From BS150m-G50 sp964501185 [NCBI: uncultured Bacteroidia bacterium] (GTDB lineage: Bacteria; CAIWAD01; BS150m-G50), in the NCBI GenBank assembly GCA_964501185.1, contig CAZCRT010000015.1, positions 29,688 through 66,062 on the forward strand: a DNA stretch of 36,375 bases, given 5' to 3'. The translations under genes were made by a program, and so were the position numbers. Every line of letters starts with the position of its first letter. Position 1 is the first letter of the stretch. Under the pieces are notes generated by a model. It saw only the letters and a program-made list of their open reading frames with translations, did no database searches and was not told where the DNA came from. This document shows, piece after piece, positions 17,377 to 25,401 of the stretch.

Positions 17377-19319
17377 AAAACCTGCTTCGTGTCTTTTATC
17401 ACACTGCCCTGGCGGTTTTTGCCCTGCTGGCTCTGATAATGATGCTGCTGGTTATCTATGTCGGCGATTCGCTGTCCCGCCTGCCGGACTCGCTCAGTGA
17501 TCTGCGCATCATTCAGCCAACCAGAATCTATGACTGTAACAATCAGTTGCTGATGGAGTATGGAGAGTCAATACATGTTGAGCTTGAGCAGATTTCTCCA
17601 GCTTTCATCCAGACACTGTTGGCTGTAGAGGATCAGCAGTTCTACCACCACCACGGTATCAACAAGCCCCGCTTGATAATGATTTCGTTTAAGTATCTGC
17701 TGGCCGGAGGCCGTAAAGGGGCTTCCACCCTGACTCAACAGCTGGTTAAGAACTACTTTCTCAGCTTCGATAAAACTGTAAGCCGTAAATTTGAGGAGAT
17801 ACTTACCGCTTTCCAGTTTGAGCTGCGTTACTCGAAAGACGAGATTCTCTCAGCATATTGTAACACGGTAAACTTCGGTGGTAACAAGGGTGTGGAGCTG
17901 GCTGCGCAGAATTTTTTCGGAAAGCATGCCGCACAGCTGGATTACCTGGAGTCGGCAGTACTTGTCGCCATGTTGAAAGCCTCTACCCGTTATTCACCGC
18001 GCGCTCATCCTGAACTGTCCAGACAGAGACGCGATCTGATCCTGCAGCTTCTCAGGGACAACGGAATTATTAAGGAATCACTGTTTTCGGAATTGTCGGA
18101 ACGTGATACAGAGGTTATACCACAGCAGGTGCAACAGGGGTATCTGCGCGATTACCTGCGTCTTAATCTGGCAGGCGAAACAGGGAGTAACGATTTCAGC
18201 ACTACCTTTTTCGATTATGCCGGGGCTTCTATCTACACAACTATTGATCTCGAATTACAGCTGGCCGCCGAGCGAGCACTTTCTACCCGTTTACAACAAC
18301 TCGGTGACAGGCTGGCAAATGGTGCTGACGACCTGCTGGGTTGCTTTGTCGCCATTCACCCCTACTCAGGTGGAATACTGGTTATGCAGGGGGGGCGTGA
18401 CTACTCGAAATCTCAACTCAACCTGACCACCAGAGCGCGGCGTCAGCCAGGCTCCGGTATTAAACCGTTTCTATACTACACCGCGCTGGAACAGGGTCTT
18501 TCACCCCGCGACATCTTCGCGGACTCAGCAATGGTGTTTGACATAGGTTACGGGAGAACCTGGCAGCCCCGCAACTGGGATGGCAAGTATCTGGGGCCGA
18601 TGATTTTGAAGCAGGGGTTCATGAAAAGCCGTAACACTATTGCCGCACAGGTTGGCGATAGCGTTGGTGTGCAGGGGCTTGTAGCGCTGGGAAAGCAACT
18701 CCACTTCGAACGAGAGTTTGAGGCACAACCGGCCCTGGCTCTCGGTGCGGCGGATGTAACACCATTAGAAATGGCAGCTGCCTACGCGGCTTTTGTCAAT
18801 TCCGGTTACTACACCGAACCCTATGTTGTCCGCCGTATTGAGGATGACCGTGGGAATATTCTCTTTGAGGAGGATAGCAAGAGACAGCGGGTGATGGACC
18901 CGCAGACTGCCTACCTGGTAGTTGATATGCTGCAGGATGCCGTCAACCAGGGTACCGGCAGCCTGATCCGCCGCCTTGGGTACAGAGGGACAGTCGGTGG
19001 TAAAACAGGAACCAGCAATAATTATCATGACAGCTGGTTCAACGGGATTACCCCCTGGCTGGTTTCCTCCCTCTGGGTGGGTTATGACAGAGCGGATATG
19101 TATTACACCAACAGCAGCCGCGGTGTTACCGGTGCCAGTGGTGCCCTGCCTGTCTTTGCTGATTTCCTGTTGGAGGCTGGTGCCGGGCGCGATGAAGGTG
19201 CTGCTTTCCGAATTCCTGCGGGGATCACCTTCAAGCAGCTGGATGTGACTACCGGTGAGGAGGTTGCCGGGGACAGTCCTAACAGTTTACGGGTAGCATT
19301 ACGTCAGGTGGATTACTAA
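17373..19319 (+). CDS. Class A penicillin-binding protein (PBP1A-like glycosyltransferase/transpeptidase)
   Basis: The 648-residue protein starts at ATG 17373, overlapping the previous stop. It polymerises and cross-links peptidoglycan. One membrane segment (about 8-32) is followed by a GT51 glycosyltransferase: catalytic Glu86 in AVEDQQFYHHHGI, GASTLTQQLVKNYF, RKFEEILTAFQFE, and NFGGNKGVELAAQNFFGK. The transpeptidase domain has all three motifs: active-site Ser361 and Lys364 in GSGIKP, SRN (Ser419-Asn421), and KTGTS (Lys544). It is shorter than typical PBP1A, with no OB-like insert seen and no C-terminal tail. It is sandwiched, with overlapping stops and starts, between two membrane proteins of unknown role, so the three probably form one complex. 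Confidence 0.95.
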   Translation: MKNLLRVFYHTALAVFALLALIMMLLVIYVGDSLSRLPDSLSDLRIIQPTRIYDCNNQLLMEYGESIHVELEQISPAFIQTLLAVEDQQFYHHHGINKPRLIMISFKYLLAGGRKGASTLTQQLVKNYFLSFDKTVSRKFEEILTAFQFELRYSKDEILSAYCNTVNFGGNKGVELAAQNFFGKHAAQLDYLESAVLVAMLKASTRYSPRAHPELSRQRRDLILQLLRDNGIIKESLFSELSERDTEVIPQQVQQGYLRDYLRLNLAGETGSNDFSTTFFDYAGASIYTTIDLELQLAAERALSTRLQQLGDRLANGADDLLGCFVAIHPYSGGILVMQGGRDYSKSQLNLTTRARRQPGSGIKPFLYYTALEQGLSPRDIFADSAMVFDIGYGRTWQPRNWDGKYLGPMILKQGFMKSRNTIAAQVGDSVGVQGLVALGKQLHFEREFEAQPALALGAADVTPLEMAAAYAAFVNSGYYTEPYVVRRIEDDRGNILFEEDSKRQRVMDPQTAYLVVDMLQDAVNQGTGSLIRRLGYRGTVGGKTGTSNNYHDSWFNGITPWLVSSLWVGYDRADMYYTNSSRGVTGASGALPVFADFLLEAGAGRDEGAAFRIPAGITFKQLDVTTGEEVAGDSPNSLRVALRQVDY

Positions 19320-20614
19320 TGCGTTACTTCGCGGACATCTTGCGCGCCCTTTCGTTGAGACTGCTGCTGTTTGTCGGCCTGTCAATGCTGCTCTTTCCGG
19401 TTCTGGACCGGTTGCTTCTGCTCCTGGCCGGGCATCCTGACAGGCATCCCTTCGTCACTTTTTTTGTCGTACTGCTGGCCGGTATGATTCTTGTCCAACT
19501 CAGTATTGGACTGCGGCAGCGGCAACTGCGACGCCGCTATGTTGAACAACCGCTTGTGTCACATTCCTGGCCGGATGTAAGATTACGATTGATCCGTTTA
19601 AATCGCTGGCTGGACACCTCTATCTTCTTTCCCTGGCAGGCAAACGGGCTTCGCAGCCAACTCTATCCCCTTTGCATAAAGGCTGCAGGCCGCGCCGACG
19701 AACCTGATCTTGTATTGCTCCAGCTGCTGGAGCTGCTTCTGCACGAACCAGAGACCGCAGATGAAGCACAGCGGCTTTTTGCTTTTCACTTCGCACAGGG
19801 AGAGCAGATACACTCCGCTGCATTACCGGGCCTGATGTTCCTCTATACATCTGCACCAGAGCTGGTAACTCCGCTGGCGCCATCGATTCAATGCGCACTG
19901 CTCGACAATCCGCGGTACTGTAACCGTCACAGCTTTGATTTCATGCAGGCTTTTCCACATAAGGGTTTTCATGGAACCCTGACCCGGCTCTATGCGAAGC
20001 TTCACGATGCGCCGGTTGCTGATACGGACCTTCTACAGGAGTTGCTTGTCAGTTCAGACTGTAAACCCTCCTTCCGCCGTATCACACGACGTAAACTTCA
20101 ACGGCTGTCTGAGCTTACACAAGCACAGTCTATGATACTGACAGATCTCGATAAACTGCTGGGTACACCCGCAAGAGAGCTCCTGTCGGCAAATCTGCGG
20201 CCTGTTCTATCTTTGTTGAATAGCTCACTGATCATCTACAGCGCAGGCGGGCTGCTGGTATTGATAGTACTGATCAAACTCGGCGGCTGGGTTTTTACCA
20301 GCGACAAAACACCCCCCTCTACTCCATTACTTTCGGTAATGGCGGATAGCGCGGCCTTCACGGTACAGGTAATGGCCACCCGTGATTCTTCTTTTGCCAT
20401 ACGCGAGGCTGCGAGGCTTACGGAAGCGGGTTATTACTCATACGTTATGTCGCCCCGGATAAATTCGACCTACTTCCGTGTGCGCACCGGGTTACTGGCC
20501 GAACGTGCAGAAGCAGACACCCTGGCACAGCAGCTCCTGAGACAACAGCTCATCAGCGAGTTCTATGTCGCCCCATTTGATTCGAGTGGTCTGATTCTCC
20601 CTGGTGCAGAATGA
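19319..20614 (+). CDS. Membrane protein with C-terminal SPOR domain, likely PBP partner
   Basis: The start ATG overlaps the PBP stop by one base (TAATG). The 431-residue protein has two N-terminal membrane segments (about 10-37 and 44-65), an alpha-rich central region (about 70-295, TPR-like in feel but without a clear repeat), a third membrane segment (about 302-324, SLIIYSAGGLLVLIVLIKLGG), and a SPOR domain at about 346-418 (FTVQVMATRDSSFAIREAARLTEAG ... FRVRTGLLAERAEADTLAQQLL, only partly quoted here for length). SPOR domains bind peptidoglycan strands stripped of peptides, often at division sites. The layout puts SPOR on the outer side of the membrane. With the coupled PBP, this suggests it recruits or regulates the synthase. 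Confidence 0.85.
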   Translation: MRYFADILRALSLRLLLFVGLSMLLFPVLDRLLLLLAGHPDRHPFVTFFVVLLAGMILVQLSIGLRQRQLRRRYVEQPLVSHSWPDVRLRLIRLNRWLDTSIFFPWQANGLRSQLYPLCIKAAGRADEPDLVLLQLLELLLHEPETADEAQRLFAFHFAQGEQIHSAALPGLMFLYTSAPELVTPLAPSIQCALLDNPRYCNRHSFDFMQAFPHKGFHGTLTRLYAKLHDAPVADTDLLQELLVSSDCKPSFRRITRRKLQRLSELTQAQSMILTDLDKLLGTPARELLSANLRPVLSLLNSSLIIYSAGGLLVLIVLIKLGGWVFTSDKTPPSTPLLSVMADSAAFTVQVMATRDSSFAIREAARLTEAGYYSYVMSPRINSTYFRVRTGLLAERAEADTLAQQLLRQQLISEFYVAPFDSSGLILPGAE

Positions 20615-20636
20615 ATTCTTGATCCGCTCACACCTG

Positions 20637-20665
20637 TTGACATTCGCCACTTTTCGGTTTATAAT
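20637..20665 (+). promoter_or_regulatory. Perfect-consensus sigma70-type promoter for mrp
   Basis: TTGACA (20637-20642) and TATAAT (20660-20665) are separated by exactly 17 bases. This is the only perfect match I found in the window. It lies in the gap after the SPOR gene, with an expected start near 20672 and a leader of about 125 bases before mrp. Confidence 0.8.
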
Positions 20666-20796
20666 TTTCCGCCGCTGACCCTGTCATCCCCCTGTAACCG
20701 GAATGGAAATCAGTTCCTTATCCCGGAGACTGGCAGCAGTGATGTATCAGTAGTGCAGCAAACAACAGCCAGCCTGTCTGGCAAGGAGAATAGAAC

Positions 20797-21840
20797 ATGA
20801 GTAATCAACAGATTACGGAAGAAGTGATCCGGGAAGCTCTGCAACAGGTACCTTACCCCGGCATGTCGCGCGATATCGTTTCATTTGGTATGGTCAAGGA
20901 GATCAGAATTGATGGCAATTCGGTTCAGGTTGATCTTTCTATTACCACCACCAACAGTGAAGTGAAGCCCACGGTTGAAAAGGAAGCAACATCCGTCCTG
21001 CAGGCAATCGAGGGTATCGGGGATGTCAAAGTTGAAATGACCGCCCTGGACGTGCCACAACCGAAAGTAGAGCAACCGCGCTACTTTGCCAATATTCCCC
21101 GGGTGATTGCCGTTGCGTCGGGTAAAGGCGGTGTGGGCAAATCCACAGTTGCGTCTAACCTGGCTGTTACCTACGCTCGCGAAGGACTGCGTACCGCCCT
21201 GCTTGATGCGGACATCTATGGGCCATCCATGCAGCTGATGATGGGTGTCGAAAAGAAACCGGATATCCACAACGAGAAGATGATACCACCGCGGGCACAC
21301 GATGTGTTTTTGATGTCGCTCGGTCTGCTGGTGGACACTGACCAGGCGATGATCTGGCGGGGACCGATGGTAATGCAGGCATTTGAGCAGATCATGCGTG
21401 ATACAGAGTGGCCGGAACTGGATGTGATGATTATCGATCTGCCACCAGGAACCGGTGATGTGCAGCTCTCGCTTTCGCAACAGGTTAATGTCACCGGCGC
21501 GGTAATTGTCACGACTCCGCAGAATGTGGCACTTATCGACGCCCGCAAAGCTGTTAACATGTTCCAGAAGGTTGAAGTGCCGATTATTGGCTTTATCGAG
21601 AATATGAGCTATTATCACTGCCCGCATTGTGGTGAAAGGGACTATATCTTTTCGCAGGAAGGTGGCAAGGCGACTGCAGCCGGCAGTGGCCATCTGCTGC
21701 TGGGTGAGATCCCCCTTGATGTGGCTGTCCGTAAAGGTGGTGACGAGGGTGTTCCCAGCTCACTTACCAACGATATGCAGAAACAGATATACAGTGATAT
21801 CTTCAGCAAGATTGAGAAAACTATATCCGGGTGGCAATAG
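20797..21840 (+). CDS. mrp: Mrp/ApbC-family Fe-S cluster carrier ATPase
   Basis: The 347-residue protein starts at ATG 20797 with AAGGAG about 9 bases upstream. It delivers Fe-S clusters to apoproteins. Residues about 5-88 are a MIP18/DUF59 domain. The P-loop NTPase follows, with a deviant Walker A GKGGVGKST (109-117), the DADIYGPSMQ switch, and IDLPPGTGDVQLSL. The cluster-binding CPHC motif is in YYHCPHCGERDY. The length and domain order are normal. Its last 12 codons (FSKIEKTISGWQ) and stop are the first copy of a 103-bp tandem repeat that fills the next 520 bases. A second, stand-alone MIP18-family gene follows the repeats. Confidence 0.95.
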   Translation: MSNQQITEEVIREALQQVPYPGMSRDIVSFGMVKEIRIDGNSVQVDLSITTTNSEVKPTVEKEATSVLQAIEGIGDVKVEMTALDVPQPKVEQPRYFANIPRVIAVASGKGGVGKSTVASNLAVTYAREGLRTALLDADIYGPSMQLMMGVEKKPDIHNEKMIPPRAHDVFLMSLGLLVDTDQAMIWRGPMVMQAFEQIMRDTEWPELDVMIIDLPPGTGDVQLSLSQQVNVTGAVIVTTPQNVALIDARKAVNMFQKVEVPIIGFIENMSYYHCPHCGERDYIFSQEGGKATAAGSGHLLLGEIPLDVAVRKGGDEGVPSSLTNDMQKQIYSDIFSKIEKTISGWQ

Positions 21841-22362
21841 TAGTATAGGTCTTGCTGAAGGCAGTTATTGATACAGCAGTTGTTTAAGGTATAGAGCTGA
21901 TGGATTCAGCAAGATTGAGAAAACTATCGCCGGCTGGCAATAGCAGTACAGGTCTTGCTGAAGGCAGTTATTGATACAGCAGTTGTTTAAGGTATAGAGC
22001 TGATGGATTCAGCAAGATTGAGAAAACTATCGCCGGCTGGCAATAGCAGTACAGGTCTTGCTGAAGGCAGTTATTGATACAGCAGTTGTTTAAGGTATAG
22101 AGCTGATGGATTCAGCAAGATTGAGAAAACTATATCCGGGTGGCAATAGTAGTATAGGTCTTGCTGAAGGCAGTTATTGATACAGCAGTTGTTTAAGGTA
22201 TAGAGCTGATGGATTCAGCAAGATTGAGAAAACTATCGCCGGCTGGCAATAGCAGTACAGGTCTTGCTGAAGGCAGTTATTGATTCAGCAGTTGTTTAAC
22301 ATGCAGTGCTGATGGCTTCGGTAAAATCGAAAAACCAATGCCAGCTGGCAGAAGTAAAGGAG
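21802..22362 (+). repeat. Tandem 103-bp repeat, five copies plus a degenerate sixth, seeded from the end of mrp
   Basis: Units start at 21802, 21905, 22008, 22111, 22214 and 22317, exactly 103 bases apart. Copy 1 begins inside mrp and holds its last codons and stop. Copies fall into two sequence types in the order A-B-B-A-B, differing at six or so sites: TATATCCGGGTGG (A) versus TATCGCCGGCTGG (B), and AGTAGTATAGG versus AGCAGTACAGG. Copy 5 diverges in its last 40 bases, and copy 6 is degenerate but still recognisable and runs into the ribosome site of the next gene. Each unit has TTCAGCAAGA and TCTTGCTGAA, perfect complements, so every unit can form a hairpin with itself or its neighbour. The period is not a multiple of three. 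It fills the whole gap between mrp and the MIP18 gene. Confidence 0.95.
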
Positions 22363-22368
22363 TGTCAA

Positions 22369-22662
22369 ATGGATTTACAGCAGGTATGGGATGCCCTGAA
22401 AACAGTGATCGATCCCGAGATACACATCAATATCGTCGACATGGGTCTGATCTACAATGTGGTCGAAACCGACGGTGTTATTGCCGTAGATATGACATTG
22501 ACTACACAGGGTTGTCCGCTTTCCAATGAGCTGAAACAACAGGCACAGTCAGCAGTAGAGAGCGTTGAGGGCGTCAAGAGCGCTGAAATCACCCTGGTAT
22601 GGGATCCGCGCTGGTCACCGGTTATGATGACCCCGGAGGCCCGGAAAAAGATGGGTGTCTGA
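22369..22662 (+). CDS. MIP18-family (DUF59) protein, SufT/PaaD-like
   Basis: The 97-residue protein starts at ATG 22369 with AAAGGAG 6 bases upstream; an in-frame ATG at 22306 lies inside the repeat region and is rejected. It is a single MIP18 domain: VIDPEIHINIVDMGLIYNV near the front, then MTLTTQGCPLSNEL with the conserved cysteine, and LVWDPRWSPVMMTPEARKKMG at the end. Such proteins assist Fe-S cluster maturation. It duplicates the N-terminal domain type of the Mrp protein upstream, and is followed by the PP-loop gene after only two bases, so a role in maturing that enzyme is likely by context. Confidence 0.92.
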   Translation: MDLQQVWDALKTVIDPEIHINIVDMGLIYNVVETDGVIAVDMTLTTQGCPLSNELKQQAQSAVESVEGVKSAEITLVWDPRWSPVMMTPEARKKMGV

Positions 22663-22664
22663 AA

Positions 22665-23696
22665 ATGCCAACAAAAGCAATAGGTCTCGTTTCAGGCGGT
22701 CTTGACAGCACGCTGGCGGTAGCGCTTGTTTTACGTCAGGGTATTGAGGTTCGTGCAGTCAATTTCCGCACCGGGTTTGGCGGTCCTGTCGGTGACAGTT
22801 GTGCGGTTGAAAATCGTCTGAGCCAGGTTTTTACCGGTGACTTCTTCAAGCAATTCAGCGGTAAGCTTTCCTTCGAACAACTGGATATCGGGGATGGTTA
22901 TCTCGACGTTCTCAACAACCCTAAATACGGCTTTGGCAAGAACGTTAACCCGTGCATTGATTGCCGGATTTACGGTTTCCGTAACGCCAAAGCTCATATG
23001 GAGCGGATCGGCGCTGATTTTATCTTCACCGGTGAAGTGCTGGCACAACGCCCCATGAGCCAGCACCGTAATACAATGAGTCAGATTGCCAATCAGTCCG
23101 GCATGAAAGGGCTGGTTTTGCGTCCTCTCAGCGCTCAGCTGCTGCAACCGACTATTGCTGAGGAACAGGGGCTGATCGATCGTAGTCAATTGATGAATAT
23201 TTCCGGTCGGGGGCGCAAGCGTCAGATTGCGATGGCAAAGGAGCTCGGACTGGAGGACTACCCGCAACCGGCTGGTGGCTGCTGCTACCTGACTGACCCC
23301 GGTTATGCGCGACGTTTCCGGGATCTGGTGCAGTACCGTGAACAGGGCCAGTTGGTAATCCGTGATTTTCAACTGCTCAAACTGGGTCGGCATCTGCGTC
23401 TGGCTGATGATTTCAAAGTGATTGTCGGCCGCAATGAGGAGGAGAACCAGATACTGGAAGAGAACTTCAGTGACCACCCGGCACTTGAGCTGGTTGATGC
23501 CCCGGGGCCGCTGGTGTTGATCGAGGGCAGAGTCACCGAGGAGCGCATAGAACTGGCTGCCCGCATCACGGCGCGCTACAGCAAGTGTCGGGAAGGTAAA
23601 GTCCCGGTAGAGTATCGTGATACATCTGCCGATGCCAGAGTGCTGGAAGTGGAACCGATGTCACCTGCAGAGACCGATAAGCTGGTTATAAAGTAG
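22665..23696 (+). CDS. PP-loop ATP-pyrophosphatase, tRNA thiouridylase-like
   Basis: The 343-residue protein starts at ATG 22665, two bases after the MIP18 stop; longer upstream starts overlap that gene. The PP-loop SGGLDS is at 10-15, which adenylates a substrate in tRNA-thiolation and related enzymes. Further signatures are NPCIDCRIYGFRNAK (a CxxC), FIFTGEVLAQRPMSQHR, LRPLSAQLLQPT, ISGRGRKRQIAMA and PAGGCCYLTDP with a cysteine pair. This is the ThiI/MnmA-like group often found in anaerobes and annotated as tRNA-thiouridylase; its exact product is not established as far as I know. The four clustered cysteines and the Mrp and MIP18 neighbours suggest an Fe-S cluster-dependent thiolation enzyme. 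Confidence 0.85.
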   Translation: MPTKAIGLVSGGLDSTLAVALVLRQGIEVRAVNFRTGFGGPVGDSCAVENRLSQVFTGDFFKQFSGKLSFEQLDIGDGYLDVLNNPKYGFGKNVNPCIDCRIYGFRNAKAHMERIGADFIFTGEVLAQRPMSQHRNTMSQIANQSGMKGLVLRPLSAQLLQPTIAEEQGLIDRSQLMNISGRGRKRQIAMAKELGLEDYPQPAGGCCYLTDPGYARRFRDLVQYREQGQLVIRDFQLLKLGRHLRLADDFKVIVGRNEEENQILEENFSDHPALELVDAPGPLVLIEGRVTEERIELAARITARYSKCREGKVPVEYRDTSADARVLEVEPMSPAETDKLVIK

Positions 23697-23744
23697 ATCG
23701 AGCGATCCGGGTAATGAGGTGGCAGACAAACTACCCTGCGGCGA

Positions 23745-25184
23745 TCAGTCGTCCTCGACCATTTTGTTGAACCTGCGGATCTGGTCGTCCAGCTCCTCTG
23801 CTCCGGTAAATTTTTCCTGCCAGTAGCCAGGATCATACCACTGTCGATTCAGTTCCTCTACTTCTTTCCCCTGCTGTTCTACCCAGGTGAAGTACTTTAG
23901 ATTATGAACCTGTTTACGTTCGAGATAGTTCAATTCCTTGAACCAGTCAGCGCGCTGCCCCTGGAGTGCCCGCTTCAGTACAACCTGCGCCTCTGTTTCG
24001 GTACAGGGATGTGCAGACTCCAGTTCGGCCACTCGTGACTCGTACATATCAGCGGAATCAGTAAACACTGTAAAAATAACATCTCTGTCTGTCAGCTCGA
24101 AATAGCGCGCCGCCTTGATTGCGCTCAGCATATTTCCTATGCTCGAAATTCCCAGCAGGGATAGCGCATCAATCTGTTCCGGAGCCAACCCTTCCCGCTG
24201 CAGGAAACCCTTCCCACAATCTGTGTTAAACAACTGCAGAATTTCCATACAATCCTGATCGTCGATCGCGGCTATAGCGTCGGTGTTTTTTACATTGTGA
24301 ATCCAGGGAATGTGTTTGTCGCCTATTCCCTCTATACGATGTCCACCAAAACCGTTCTGGTAGATTGTGGGACATTGCAGTGCTTCGGAAGCGACAATTT
24401 TCAATCCGTGATATTTCTGCTTCAGATAATCCCCCGCCGCAATTGTACCGGCGGAACCTGTCGCGCTGATGTAAAGCGCGGGGTTGCGGTCAGCGTAGTG
24501 TGCTTGATACACTTCCTCAAAAGCAGCACCGGTAAGCTGATAGTGCCACATACCGTTGCCGAACTGATCAAATTGATTGAACACTACCACATCATTACGC
24601 GTTGCTCGCAGTTCATCACATTTATCGTATATCTCTTTCACGTTGCTCTCGCAGCCAGGTGTCGCGATCACCTCGGAGCCTATCTTCCTGAGCCATTCAA
24701 ACCGCTCCTGGCTCATCTCCTCCGGTAGAATAGCAATTGAGTGCACGTCCAGCAGTGCAGAATTGAACGCGCCACCACGACAGTAGTTACCTGTTGACGG
24801 CCATACCGCTTTCTTATGTTCCGGGTCAAAGCGCCCACTTACCAGTTCCGGCACCAGACAACCATAAGTAGCACCAACCTTATGTGCACCGGTAGGAAAG
24901 TGCCTGCCAACCAGACCGACTATCGGTACCGGTACTCCTGTCAACTCCGGAGGCAGCTCCAGATAATTCACACCGTGAAAGCCCCCTGTTGAAGGGTCAT
25001 TCTTCCAGGTTATCCGAAACAGGTTTTCCGGTTCAACTGCATCTATTGCGGTTTGCTCGACCCTCTTCCTGATGTCAACCGGAATCGTGTCCGGATCGCG
25101 CATCTGTTCATAAGTCGGCAGCAGCAGAGATCGTTCCCGGCACCGGGTGACGGTTCTCCGCAGAATTTCCTGTCTTTCTGTCAT
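23745..25184 (-). CDS. PLP-dependent fold-type II enzyme, function not established
   Basis: The start is ATG 25184, preceded by AGGAG at about 8 bases; an ATG at 25232 is upstream of the ribosome site. The 479-residue protein belongs to the tryptophan-synthase-beta/cysteine-synthase superfamily. The probable PLP lysine is Lys102 in PTGAHKVGATYG; the glycine-rich phosphate loop may be ATGSAGTIAAGD, and WPSTGNYCRGGAFN is a substrate-side loop. Longer than cysteine synthases, it has a C-terminal extension of about 90 residues. Databases usually name this group only as a PLP-dependent protein subunit beta. It is transcribed away from the purine-type operon, with which it shares a 217-base control region, so it may act on a product of that pathway. 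Confidence 0.82.
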   Translation of the reverse strand: MTERQEILRRTVTRCRERSLLLPTYEQMRDPDTIPVDIRKRVEQTAIDAVEPENLFRITWKNDPSTGGFHGVNYLELPPELTGVPVPIVGLVGRHFPTGAHKVGATYGCLVPELVSGRFDPEHKKAVWPSTGNYCRGGAFNSALLDVHSIAILPEEMSQERFEWLRKIGSEVIATPGCESNVKEIYDKCDELRATRNDVVVFNQFDQFGNGMWHYQLTGAAFEEVYQAHYADRNPALYISATGSAGTIAAGDYLKQKYHGLKIVASEALQCPTIYQNGFGGHRIEGIGDKHIPWIHNVKNTDAIAAIDDQDCMEILQLFNTDCGKGFLQREGLAPEQIDALSLLGISSIGNMLSAIKAARYFELTDRDVIFTVFTDSADMYESRVAELESAHPCTETEAQVVLKRALQGQRADWFKELNYLERKQVHNLKYFTWVEQQGKEVEELNRQWYDPGYWQEKFTGAEELDDQIRRFNKMVEDD

Positions 25185-25349
25185 TCTTCTCTCCTCGCTA
25201 TACCGCGGCCTGTTAAGTATATATTGCCGCACTATTGTTGTCTGATCAAGCTACCACGAGCGATGCAATATGGAAAGAGCTTTATGTGTGACATTCGCTT
25301 CTCAGCGCCTGTCTGTAAAGGCTTGAGAATACCTATTACACCTTTTGCC

Positions 25350-25378
25350 TTGAAATGCTAAGCCGTAATTGGTATTGT
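25350..25378 (+). promoter_or_regulatory. Candidate promoter of the purine-type operon
   Basis: TTGAAA (25350-25355) and TATTGT (25373-25378) are separated by 17 bases, placing the transcript start near 25385 and leaving a very short leader before ATG 25402. The -10 lies inside the palindrome at 25369-25387. Confidence 0.5.
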
Positions 25379-25387
25379 CAATACCAA
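25369..25387. promoter_or_regulatory. Perfect 19-bp palindromic operator
   Basis: TTGGTATTGTCAATACCAA is two perfect 9-base inverted arms around a central T. The G-G-T/A-C-C arms resemble GntR-family sites. It covers the -10 and the expected transcript start of the operon, a position typical for a repressor. No regulator gene is in the window. Confidence 0.7.
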
Positions 25388-25401
25388 GCATAAGGAAGTT
25401 C

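Noticed and set aside
21802-22362. CRISPR array.
   Set aside because: The repeats are contiguous 103-base units without spacers, and no cas gene is near.
22306-22368. Longer MIP18 protein from the ATG at 22306.
   Set aside because: The extra residues come from the degenerate repeat copy, and the strong AAAGGAG fits the ATG at 22369.
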